Shown here in pieces: positions 1-5,655 of a DNA stretch of 7,955 nucleotides. Below the pieces are notes generated by a model that did not search any database, was not told the DNA's origin, and saw nothing but the letters and a program-made list of their open reading frames with translations. A program made the position numbers and the translations under genes. This stretch comes from CAYJLC01 sp964370735 (lineage in GTDB: Bacteria; Bacillota; Clostridia; Oscillospirales; Butyricicoccaceae). The stretch spans positions 1-7,955 of the forward strand of contig CAYJLC010000069.1 of the NCBI GenBank assembly GCA_964370735.1, given 5' to 3'. Every line of letters starts with the position of its first letter. The stretch's first letter is position 1.

Positions 1-1
1 A

Positions 2-973
2 GTGGATTTCATTGAAGTTTTCGAATATTACAGCGACATTATCAACCTTAGAAAAGACCATCCAGCATTTAGAATGACAACTGCCGAAGATATTGCAAAT
101 CATCAAGAAGTTTATACTTTAAATGACAACGATGGTATAATTATTCAGCATTTAAAAGACAATGCAAATGGTGATGTTTGGAAAAATATCGTTGTAGTTT
201 ACAATGCAACTACTGAAAATCAAGCTATAACTTGGTTACCAGAAGCTACAAATGGTGTTTGGAATATCGTAGCAGATGGCGATGGTGTTTACAATGATAA
301 TTTCGAGCAAATCGCTCAAACAGAAAATGCAGTTTCTTATGAATTAAAAGCTGCTAGTATGTTAGTTTTATTCGACGAAGAAATTTCATCACAAACTAGA
401 CCTCGTCCTGAAACTGACGACACAAATGATGACGTTGAAATTGAAGATGGCGATACAGCATTGTCTGATGGTGGTATATTAAACTTTGACGATGTGGCAA
501 ATCACTGGGCATTTGACAGCATTACTTATGTTTTTGAAGCTAATATTATGAATGGCGTGAGCGATAGCAAATTTGCACCAAACGAAAATGCTACAAGAGC
601 TATGGTTTGGACTGTTTTAGCAAGAATGAACGGTATCGAAACAGAAGGCGGAGAAAACTGGTATGCAAAAGCATTAGATTGGGCTATCCAAAATGAAATT
701 TCAGATGGAACAAATCCAATGGACGAAATTACTCGTGAAGATTTAGTTACTATGATTTATCGTTTAGCAGAAGAAGAAACTAATACAACTAAAACAGTTT
801 TAGGTGGATTTACTGATGTAAATGACGTTTCAGAATATGCAGTTTCTGCTATGGAATGGGCAGTTTCAAACGGTATTATTACAGGAAAAACAGAAACTAC
901 TTTAAATCCTAAAGATTTAGTAACAAGAGCCGAATTATCTGCTATAATTCAAAGATATTTAGAAACTGAATAA
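2..973 (+). CDS. C-terminal part of a type I pullulanase-like GH13 enzyme with three SLH domains (5' end outside window)
   Basis: The frame is open at the left edge, so the GTG at position 2 is an internal Val codon and the catalytic barrel lies upstream. Residues 1-25 (VFEYYSDIINLRKDHPAFRM) match the stretch that ends the catalytic domain of type I pullulanases (GH13), which hydrolyse alpha-1,6 links in pullulan, starch or glycogen. Residues 26-127 look like the all-beta C-terminal domain of that family, with NGDVWKNIVVVYNAT near 56-70 and a closing strand near 117-125. A low-complexity acidic linker (about 128-160) follows. Then come three S-layer homology domains: about 162-209, beginning FDDVANHWAFDSI; about 219-256; and about 269-320, beginning FTDVNDVSEYAVSAMEWA. 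SLH trimers bind secondary cell-wall polymer, so the enzyme is probably displayed on the cell surface. The product is extracellular and acidic. The stop is TAA. An amylopullulanase cannot be excluded without the N-terminus. Confidence 0.85.
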   Translation: MDFIEVFEYYSDIINLRKDHPAFRMTTAEDIANHQEVYTLNDNDGIIIQHLKDNANGDVWKNIVVVYNATTENQAITWLPEATNGVWNIVADGDGVYNDNFEQIAQTENAVSYELKAASMLVLFDEEISSQTRPRPETDDTNDDVEIEDGDTALSDGGILNFDDVANHWAFDSITYVFEANIMNGVSDSKFAPNENATRAMVWTVLARMNGIETEGGENWYAKALDWAIQNEISDGTNPMDEITREDLVTMIYRLAEEETNTTKTVLGGFTDVNDVSEYAVSAMEWAVSNGIITGKTETTLNPKDLVTRAELSAIIQRYLETE

Positions 974-1054
974 ACAAAAAATATGAACTGGTCAAAAGTG
1001 TATTCGCTTGGCAAAACAATAAACGAATTTAAAATCTAAATTGACCATTAGTGT

Positions 1055-1088
1055 AAAAGAGGCTGTCGCAATTGCGACAGCCTCTTTT
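1055..1088. terminator. Perfect 34-bp palindrome, probable bidirectional terminator after the pullulanase gene
   Basis: The arms 1055-1071 (AAAAGAGGCTGTCGCAA) and 1072-1088 are exact reverse complements with no spacer. The GC-rich part is GAGGCTGTCGC, and the A and T tracts give a U-run in both directions. It lies 82 bp beyond the pullulanase stop and about 260 bp beyond the stop of the opposing cluster, so it could end transcription from both sides. Its arm sequence recurs at 1294-1309, so it may instead be (or derive from) the end of a repeat element. Confidence 0.7.
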
Positions 1089-1309
1089 AATATTGCATAA
1101 AATCTACGTTTTGTGATTACGTCACACTTTTGGATTTTGATAAATTTCTTGTGAAAAACAAGTTTTTCACACTGTATACTTTGGAAATTTATCAAAAAAA
1201 GTGTTTTGCATTTACGAATGCAACCAACCTACTCGGTTGGATTGAGCAAGTTTTTAAAAAACTTCACAAACATTTTGTGCAATATTACTTTAGTGCGACA
1301 GCCTCTTTT
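1055..1309. repeat. Hairpin-rich 255-bp non-coding segment with 16-bp inverted ends (MITE-like or repeat-element candidate)
   Basis: The left end 1055-1070 (AAAAGAGGCTGTCGCA) is the exact reverse complement of the right end 1294-1309, and a direct copy of the right end is at 1073-1088. Between them is a string of inverted repeats. TGTGA/TCACA lies at 1112-1126. TTTTGATAAATTT pairs with AAATTTATCAAAA (1135-1147 with 1185-1197) around an inner GTGAAAAAC/GTTTTTCAC hairpin (1151-1170). Further hairpins are at 1206-1223, 1224-1240 (CCAACC/GGTTGG), 1248-1264 and 1265-1279. No coding signal is convincing: short frames here lack ribosome binding sites. No target-site duplication is evident outside the ends. 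It could be a non-autonomous mobile element, a decayed insertion-sequence remnant, or a duplicated terminator. The rest of the 974-1349 gap shows only a weak TGGTCAA/TTGACCA inverted repeat (989-995 with 1041-1047). Confidence 0.45.
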
Positions 1310-1349
1310 TTCAATTTAGTTTTGTACTAGGTCAGTATTTTTCACAAAA

Positions 1350-2027
1350 TTATAGTTTATAGATGAGCTTATACTTAATAATATACATATATTTATACTG
1401 TTTTTGTGCCAAAACAAAAATATAGTTTTCATCATTACAAACAAAGCTACACAAACTCTTAGTAATATAATTTTTGGGTAAACACGAAATATTTTCGTCA
1501 ATTAATTTATCATCTAAGATTTTAATCAAATATGTATTAGAACTCAAAAGAGATGATGAAATTAAATTAATATCACAAATATTAGTTAATCCATATATGT
1601 ATTCGCTATGTCCTAATGATTTTTCAGAAATTAATTGACCATTTTTGTTATAAATCGCTATTTTAACATTATTTAATGAAACAATAAAAGTATTATTTTT
1701 ATTATCAAATGCGATATTACTAAGCTTACTACAACCAGATATAACAATACTATCAATTTCACAGAAAGTCCTAAAATCTAATTTATATATTTTACTATTG
1801 TTAGATACTGCCCAAAAACACTTCTCTATATTATCATAACAAATATCGTTATATGAATTTGATATAGTGATATATTTTATACAGCTTAGATTAAAATCAT
1901 ATACTCCGATGACATTTTCCTTATTTGAAACTATGTATATATAATTGTAGTCGGTTGTAATGCCACTATATGAGTTAATATTTTTATCTAATAAGGGGAT
2001 TTCGTCCATTTTTAATGTACCAATCAT
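1350..2027 (-). CDS. Beta-propeller-like protein of unknown function, last gene of the SPOCS cluster
   Basis: The product is 225 aa. I do not recognise a named family. It is built from about five repeats of 37-40 residues (roughly 20-56, 59-97, 102-138, 144-181 and 189-225). Each has alternating hydrophobic strands and a loop such as D-N-K/N-N, as in YIYIVSNKENVIGVYDF, CFWAVSNNSKIYKLDF and TFIVSLNNVKIAIYN. This is the look of a WD40/NHL/YVTN-type propeller or a fragment of one. Five blades is short for a closed propeller. No signal peptide or membrane segment is seen, so it is probably cytosolic. The ATG at 2027 is preferred because AGGCGG (2041-2036) sits 8 nt upstream. A GTG nine bases further up lies inside that binding site. 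It follows the third SPOCS gene by 52 bp with a hairpin between them. A role as a scaffold or interaction partner in spore-surface assembly is inference from context only. Confidence 0.7.
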   Translation of the reverse strand: MIGTLKMDEIPLLDKNINSYSGITTDYNYIYIVSNKENVIGVYDFNLSCIKYITISNSYNDICYDNIEKCFWAVSNNSKIYKLDFRTFCEIDSIVISGCSKLSNIAFDNKNNTFIVSLNNVKIAIYNKNGQLISEKSLGHSEYIYGLTNICDINLISSSLLSSNTYLIKILDDKLIDENISCLPKNYITKSLCSFVCNDENYIFVLAQKQYKYMYIIKYKLIYKL

Positions 2028-2032
2028 AATAT

Positions 2033-2041
2033 CCACCGCCT
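2033..2041 (-). promoter_or_regulatory. Ribosome binding site deciding the start at 2027
   Basis: On the - strand the bases read AGGCGGTGG, ending 5 nt before the ATG at 2027. The in-frame GTG at 2036 is part of this site and so is unlikely to be the start codon. Confidence 0.6.
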
Positions 2042-2051
2042 ATATATGTAA

Positions 2052-2073
2052 GAGCTATGCTTTAACATAGCTC
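2052..2073 (-). terminator. Intergenic hairpin between the third SPOCS gene and the propeller gene
   Basis: GAGCTATG (2052-2059) and CATAGCTC (2066-2073) pair perfectly around a 6-nt loop, directly after the stop of the 376-aa SPOCS gene. Only a weak T-rich tail follows on the - strand (TTACATATATA), so it is more likely an attenuating or mRNA-stabilising stem than a full terminator. It could lower expression of the propeller gene relative to the SPOCS genes. Confidence 0.4.
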
Positions 2074-2079
2074 ATTAAA

Positions 2080-3210
2080 TTAAACTTTAGAAACTTCTTC
2101 TACTTGTTCTTTTTCTGCTGTTTTTACTTCTTCCTCTTCTTTAATAATTGTATTTACATCTACTTTTAGATTTACAACAATATCGCATTCAGAATTTTTA
2201 GAAACAAATGTTAATCCAGCATCTTGTGCACTATTTTTTATAGTTAGTGTATTGTTAGAATAGCTATATCCCGCTGGTAATGCAGAAGCTAATGAAAGTA
2301 CGGTGTATGGCTCAACAATAAATGATGCCACTCCATCGACTTTAGTATTTGGTTCAAATTTAATCAAAATATCATCATCTGTAAGTTTCGTAACTTTCAA
2401 ATTTGATGGAGTTTGAGAAATCATACTAACCTTCGGAGGTGAATTTACAATAACATTTACTGTAAATGGTACATTGCAAGGCGTTTGGATTATTTCAAAC
2501 TCAAAAGTACCACCTTCTGCACCATTTGCAATTGTTAAAATACCTGCATTATATGAATAACCAACTGGCAAAGCAGTTGTAAGCTCAATTTCTGCAAACG
2601 GATCGGATAATATATTAATTACTTGAGGTAAATTATTTTCACACACATAAACATCAAATACATTTACTCCAGTATCCTCGATAACAACAGTTTTATCTGC
2701 GGCTTCCACCTTAGGTGTTGCGAGTCCGTCGCCAGCAACACCACAGCAAACATCTGCATATACAAACATCGTAACATTTTTAAAGAAACAACGCTTAGAA
2801 GTTTGCTCCACAAACACGTCCTCAACGATTGAATTTACAGTGATTGAGTTTCCTGGCACATAGTAATCTGGCAAAACAATATAAGTGCAAAATGGCACTT
2901 CAAAATGTGCTGAATGTGCCGAACCATCGCATTTATCCGCAATATATTCGATAAATTGAATAAGTTTTCCTTTGACAATAAGTTTATATCCTGTGCTTAT
3001 TATGCCTTCGAAATTTTTATTTGTGACAGGTGTTCTAACAACTTCAAAGTCAACTATCTCTGCCGAAATATTAAGAGAAGTAATTCTTTTCATATCAAGC
3101 TTTTGCACAGGTATCGTTAGATTTTCCATCACCGAAAATTCTTTCCACGCACTTGTCGAAAGAGGAAAAACAGGATTAACTCCGTTTATGATTATGTTAT
3201 TGCAAGTCAT
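2080..3210 (-). CDS. SPOCS-domain (DUF3794) protein with two C-terminal beta-rich repeats and an acidic tail
   Basis: The product is 376 aa. Residues about 14-155 form a SPOCS domain. Its landmarks align with the two upstream paralogues: STGYKLIVKGKLIQFIEYIADKC (72-94), a FCTYIVLP strand (107-114) and IVEDVFVE (128-135). SPOCS domains occur in sporulation proteins of Firmicutes, including SipL, which works with SpoIVA in coat assembly. After a CCGVAGDG linker (155-162) come two related modules (about 175-256 and 260-343). They share LTTALPVGYSYNAGILTI and LASALPAGYSYSNNTLTI, each followed by a strand and a Cys-containing turn (TPCNVPF, SECDIVV). The last 30 residues are rich in Glu, Lys and Val. 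No signal peptide is seen, which fits deposition from the mother cell. The ATG at 3210 is chosen because AGAGGTG (3223-3217) is 6 nt upstream. The upstream gene stops 1 nt before it, so translation is probably coupled. Confidence 0.85.
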   Translation of the reverse strand: MTCNNIIINGVNPVFPLSTSAWKEFSVMENLTIPVQKLDMKRITSLNISAEIVDFEVVRTPVTNKNFEGIISTGYKLIVKGKLIQFIEYIADKCDGSAHSAHFEVPFCTYIVLPDYYVPGNSITVNSIVEDVFVEQTSKRCFFKNVTMFVYADVCCGVAGDGLATPKVEAADKTVVIEDTGVNVFDVYVCENNLPQVINILSDPFAEIELTTALPVGYSYNAGILTIANGAEGGTFEFEIIQTPCNVPFTVNVIVNSPPKVSMISQTPSNLKVTKLTDDDILIKFEPNTKVDGVASFIVEPYTVLSLASALPAGYSYSNNTLTIKNSAQDAGLTFVSKNSECDIVVNLKVDVNTIIKEEEEVKTAEKEQVEEVSKV

Positions 3211-3211
3211 A

Positions 3212-3895
3212 TTATACACCTCTTTCTTTTACAGTTTCTTCACTTACAGGGTCTTTTATTTCACTTAATTTCGATGCACTTTTGCAAGTGTCGTTAAATA
3301 CTGTAACATTTCCTATTGGTGCTGTAACTTTACCTTTATCAAATAAACATTTTTTAGTGTTAATTTGTAAAAGTACCAATATATTTGTACATATAGTACG
3401 CTCATCCATCATACTAACATTTGCATCTTCAATAAAAGGTGTTAGTAAAAACATATTATTTGCTAGCAAATACTCAGGAGTAACACATTCTCCAGAAACT
3501 TCAAATGTTTGTGGAATTACAATAAATTCACTTACAATGAACTCGTTGTGAATACCATGAACGCTTTGCAGTGGCTCATCTGCTACATATTGAACTTTTT
3601 GTCTAAATTTAATCTCTACTACCAATTTTTTGCCTGTTAATATCTCTCCTTCTGCTGAAGTAGCAACGCCAGGTATAAAACCTTTAGGTGGCACTTCGCC
3701 TGCCGGAGTATTTATAACTCTTATCGAAATAATCTTAGCATCAAATGCAGATGACATAAGTCTTTCAATACTTGGTTTTTGGCAAGGTAAAGTTATAGTA
3801 TCGCTTACAGAAAATTCTTTATATATTTCTGAAGATGTGGGAATAAAATCAGAAATTCCAAGAATATTCACCATATTTCTCACTACGTTTGCCAT
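3212..3895 (-). CDS. SPOCS-domain (DUF3794) protein, 227 aa, middle gene of the array
   Basis: A SPOCS domain spans about residues 22-180. KEFSV is at 26-30, a CQKPSIERL segment at 38-46, ILTGKKLVVE at 85-94 and RQKVQYVADE at 98-107. An EFIVIP strand is at 123-128 and LLTPFIEDANV at 150-160. A 45-residue tail (about 183-227, starting with a short Val/Thr-rich strand after DKGK and ending in a charged stretch) has no counterpart in the 165-aa paralogue. It may be an assembly or docking extension. The family links to spore coat morphogenesis, so a mother-cell role in the spore outer layers is likely; the exact partner is unknown. The ATG at 3895 directly abuts the TAG of the upstream gene. GGAGGTG (3908-3902) is 6 nt upstream, inside that gene's end, which makes coupled translation very likely. 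Confidence 0.85.
   Translation of the reverse strand: MANVVRNMVNILGISDFIPTSSEIYKEFSVSDTITLPCQKPSIERLMSSAFDAKIISIRVINTPAGEVPPKGFIPGVATSAEGEILTGKKLVVEIKFRQKVQYVADEPLQSVHGIHNEFIVSEFIVIPQTFEVSGECVTPEYLLANNMFLLTPFIEDANVSMMDERTICTNILVLLQINTKKCLFDKGKVTAPIGNVTVFNDTCKSASKLSEIKDPVSEETVKERGV
3217..3223 (-). promoter_or_regulatory. Ribosome binding site deciding the start at 3210
   Basis: AGAGGTG on the - strand, 6 nt before ATG 3210, lies inside the last codons of the preceding SPOCS gene. A GTG at 3219 in the same frame falls within the site and is rejected as a start. Confidence 0.65.
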
Positions 3896-4393
3896 CTACT
3901 TCACCTCCAAAAATAAGGATACGCATTTTGTAATATCTCTAGCACCTATTGCCTCTACTATTATATCTTCAATATATGGCACAACTGTATAACAGGTGTT
4001 TTGCCCTGCTTTCGCTGGTAAAACAACAAATGTTCCAAAGCAATAAGAATTATCAAAAACCATTACATTTTGCTCGCAATTGTCTGCAACATAATGAATA
4101 GTTTGATGAATAACACCCTCAATTACTAGTTTTTTTCCTGTTAATGTTTGCCCACTTGGGTTTAATAAATTGCCTTTTGGACCTCGTTTAGACACAGGCG
4201 TGTCAACAACATAAGCATTCTTAATCTCTACACACGCAGATACCCTTGTAATTTGCTCAATATTAGGGAAACAATCATTAAGAATAACGTGTTCTTGTAT
4301 CATTATTTCCTTAAAAGCATTTACAGAATAATTAGGTGGAATTTGATTGTTTATTCCTATATATTCTATTAAATTTTTAATTATAGAACTCAT
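3896..4393 (-). CDS. SPOCS-domain (DUF3794) protein, 165 aa, first gene of the array
   Basis: Almost the whole protein is one SPOCS domain (about residues 20-165). An N-terminal helix-like stretch (SSIIKNLIEYIG) is followed by FKEIMIQEHVIL (27-38), FPNIEQITRV (42-51), TLTGKKLVIEG (83-93), HQTIHYVADNC (96-106), a TFVVLP strand (121-126) and VVPYIEDIIVE (137-147), and it ends at the C-terminal strand. It is the simplest of the three paralogues and so represents the core domain. Cys is frequent (C41, C54, C106, C118, C134, C157), which may allow disulfide cross-links once exposed. AGGAGG (4406-4401) is 7 nt upstream of ATG 4393. It follows the 111-aa gene by 62 bp with no obvious terminator, and the next SPOCS gene starts at the base after its stop. 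Confidence 0.85.
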   Translation of the reverse strand: MSSIIKNLIEYIGINNQIPPNYSVNAFKEIMIQEHVILNDCFPNIEQITRVSACVEIKNAYVVDTPVSKRGPKGNLLNPSGQTLTGKKLVIEGVIHQTIHYVADNCEQNVMVFDNSYCFGTFVVLPAKAGQNTCYTVVPYIEDIIVEAIGARDITKCVSLFLEVK

Positions 4394-4455
4394 TTAATTT
4401 CCTCCTGAAATTTTTTTACAGCTTTCCTCTCACAAGATATATTATTCTTTTAAAC

Positions 4456-4791
4456 TTATATTGTTACACCAAAAGTTAATGTAATATAGATACTTTTATC
4501 GGTTATATAATTGACAGCAATATCCGTTATGTGAATTTCATAAAATCCCTTTATTTTCTCACTTTCAATCTCTAAATATGCTAAAAAACAATAACAAACA
4601 CTATTAACAGAGGAGTATTCTATTAAAAACTTCACTTCATAAAAATTATATTTATTTCTTATAGAACTAACAGAAATAGAGTGAATTTTATTAATTGGGT
4701 AAAGATAGTTTGGTTTATTAATACAAATATGAGTTATGACTTTATTCATCATTTTTTCAGGGTTTGAAAGCCCATAAATAGGTATATTCAT
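4456..4791 (-). CDS. Small 111-aa protein, possibly a minimal divergent SPOCS-like domain, first gene of the cluster
   Basis: No family is recognised outright. The protein is rich in Ile, Tyr and Ser and looks all-beta, with no signal peptide or transmembrane segment. By eye its pattern follows the SPOCS proteins downstream. YPINKIHSISVSSI (31-44) resembles FPNIEQITRVSACVEI. YEVKFLIEYSS (51-61) resembles the KKLVIEG strand. YEIHITDIAVNYITDKSIYITLTFGV (84-109) resembles VVPYIEDIIVEAIGARDITKCVSLFLEV, with the conserved I-x-D-I-x-V core. The loop between these strands is much shorter, which would explain the small size. The ATG at 4791 has AAAGG (4808-4804) about 12 nt upstream, a longer spacing than in the other genes. 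Internal ATGs at codons 14 and 15 lack a binding site. As first gene it would be driven by the sigma-E-like promoter at 4839-4866. Confidence 0.6.
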   Translation of the reverse strand: MNIPIYGLSNPEKMMNKVITHICINKPNYLYPINKIHSISVSSIRNKYNFYEVKFLIEYSSVNSVCYCFLAYLEIESEKIKGFYEIHITDIAVNYITDKSIYITLTFGVTI

Positions 4792-4838
4792 AAATTAAAA
4801 TTACCTTTCTCTGATTTTATAATTTTTATATGTATTAA

Positions 4839-4866
4839 TACTATATGATTTAATTTTTTCGAATAA
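4839..4866 (-). promoter_or_regulatory. Candidate mother-cell (sigma-E-like) promoter of the SPOCS cluster
   Basis: On the - strand TTATT (4866-4862) is followed after 14 nt by CATATAGTA (4847-4839). The sigma-E pattern is roughly ATATT, 14-15 nt, CATACAnT. The -10 also fits the sigma-K form CATAnnnTA, but no AC lies at the right -35 distance. It would place the start of transcription about 40 nt before ATG 4791. The surroundings are very AT-rich, so chance matches are likely; the sporulation gene content makes it plausible. Confidence 0.35.
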
Positions 4867-4894
4867 CAATTATTATCACATTTATTTAAAAATA

Positions 4895-4922
4895 ACATAA
4901 AATATTAAAGACAGCATACTTC
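4895..4922 (+). promoter_or_regulatory. Candidate sporulation-type promoter of the Cys-rich gene
   Basis: CATACTTC (4915-4922) resembles a sigma-E/sigma-K -10 element. ATA at 4897-4899 lies 15 nt upstream, and AC at 4895-4896 lies 18 nt upstream. Neither spacing is ideal. It would give a leader of under 30 nt before ATG 4956. This is weak evidence, held only because of the gene context. Confidence 0.25.
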
Positions 4923-4938
4923 CTCTCAACTTATGCTG
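4912..4938. promoter_or_regulatory. Inverted repeat just upstream of the Cys-rich gene's ribosome binding site
   Basis: CAGCATA (4912-4918) and TATGCTG (4932-4938) are exact inverted repeats separated by a pyrimidine-rich 13-nt loop (CTTCCTCTCAACT). The right arm ends where the GAAAGG binding site begins (4938-4943), and the left arm overlaps the candidate -10 element. It could be a dyad operator for a sporulation regulator or, if transcription starts upstream, a leader hairpin next to the ribosome binding site. Confidence 0.35.
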
Positions 4939-4955
4939 AAAGGTAGAAATATAAT

Positions 4956-5570
4956 ATGAATAATAATTGTGATTTAAGTATGATTAACGGTAACTCTATT
5001 GACATTGCACCACAAGGCTGTGATTCGGAGATAAAAGCAGATATAGTTGTTTCTGAATTTAACTCGGTTAGATTATGGGGGCAAATTGTTAATTGCAATG
5101 GCGAAGCAGTGTCAAATGCACTTTTAAAATTAGTTAAAATAGTAGTTGATTGTAATGGTAAATGCCTGTATCAAGGTATTGCCCACACAGTAAGTGACTG
5201 CAATGGTTTTTACCAATTTGATTTGTGTGTAGATGACCCTTGCGCAAAATACAAAGTCTTAGTTAATAAATCTGCAACTGGAACAGAGAGAGTAATTGAA
5301 GATAACACTGGAAATTGTAATGCCTGTGTTTCTCCTTCTTACACTCCTTGTGGTGAATACAAATACAGAATTACGCCACCAGACAGTTTCGAGTGCCCAC
5401 AAGTTTCGACTTGTACTTGCAACAAATGTACTAAAGGCTACGATGTGCCTAAACCAAGCAGTTGCCCTTGTAAAAAAGAAATTTGTAAGGATTATTGTAT
5501 AGCGGAGCCTACTTGTCCTACATCCCATGTTGGTGGCAATGTTCACGCACCCTATAAAGTAAGATTTTAA
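4956..5570 (+). CDS. Cysteine-rich 204-aa protein with a carboxypeptidase-regulatory-like beta-sandwich, probable spore-surface protein
   Basis: There are 20 Cys in 204 residues. Residues about 36-110 follow the pattern of a carboxypeptidase-regulatory-like or Cna-B-like Ig fold: a WGQIVNCNGEAVSNALLKL strand-turn-strand, then TVSDCNGFYQFDL, the usual T-x-D-x-x-G-x-(F/Y) hallmark. Three CNG turns (C47, C66, C82) place Cys in equivalent loops. The C-terminal third has closely spaced Cys (C121, C124, C132, C147, C153, C155, C158, C170, C172, C177, C181, C187) and Pro/Lys, and ends in a His/Gly/Tyr segment. No signal peptide is seen. Such composition is typical of disulfide-cross-linked coat or exosporium proteins, but no homologue is named here. 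A weak AAAGG (4939-4943) lies 12 nt before the ATG, much like the spacing at the divergent 111-aa gene. The head-to-head arrangement with the SPOCS cluster suggests a shared developmental programme. Confidence 0.8.
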   Translation: MNNNCDLSMINGNSIDIAPQGCDSEIKADIVVSEFNSVRLWGQIVNCNGEAVSNALLKLVKIVVDCNGKCLYQGIAHTVSDCNGFYQFDLCVDDPCAKYKVLVNKSATGTERVIEDNTGNCNACVSPSYTPCGEYKYRITPPDSFECPQVSTCTCNKCTKGYDVPKPSSCPCKKEICKDYCIAEPTCPTSHVGGNVHAPYKVRF

Positions 5571-5576
5571 ATGCAA

Positions 5577-5603
5577 AAACCCACCTGTAAAACAGGTGGG
5601 TTT
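5577..5603. terminator. Strong bidirectional terminator between the Cys-rich and DUF2130 genes
   Basis: AAACCCACCTGT (5577-5588) pairs with ACAGGTGGGTTT (5592-5603) around an AAA loop, a 12-bp stem. It begins 7 nt after the stop of the Cys-rich gene and 53 nt beyond the stop of the convergent DUF2130 gene. The T-rich 3' side on the + strand and the A-tract at 5575-5579 (a U-run on the - strand) let it serve both genes. Confidence 0.85.
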
Positions 5604-5655
5604 AATTTATGTATTCAATGCTAGATAGCTTTTGGGTTATCACTAAACTCAATGA

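Noticed and set aside
989..1047. TGGTCAA/TTGACCA inverted repeat after the pullulanase stop as a terminator or attachment site
   Set aside because: The arms are 7 bp with a 45-bp spacer and no T-run. The palindrome just downstream is a far better terminator, and no integrase is present.
992..1195. Possible small - strand gene of 67 codons across the palindrome
   Set aside because: It reads straight through the perfect 34-bp terminator palindrome and lacks a ribosome binding site.
1130..1330. Possible small + strand gene of 66 codons in the hairpin-rich gap
   Set aside because: It runs through several inverted repeats, has no ribosome binding site, and its translation is low-complexity Phe/Lys-rich with no family pattern.
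2972..3268. + strand open frame opposite the SPOCS genes, and a similar one at 3630-3992
   Set aside because: Both lie antisense to well-supported SPOCS coding sequence, and their translations have the biased composition of complement-strand frames.
4912..4938. Riboswitch or T-box leader upstream of the Cys-rich gene
   Set aside because: Only a single 7-bp inverted repeat is present, with no conserved riboswitch core, and the available leader is too short.
5259..5576. - strand open frame of 105 codons opposite the Cys-rich gene
   Set aside because: Its Thr/Arg/Trp-rich translation is the complement of the Cys/Pro-rich gene, and its only start lies within the terminator side without a binding site.
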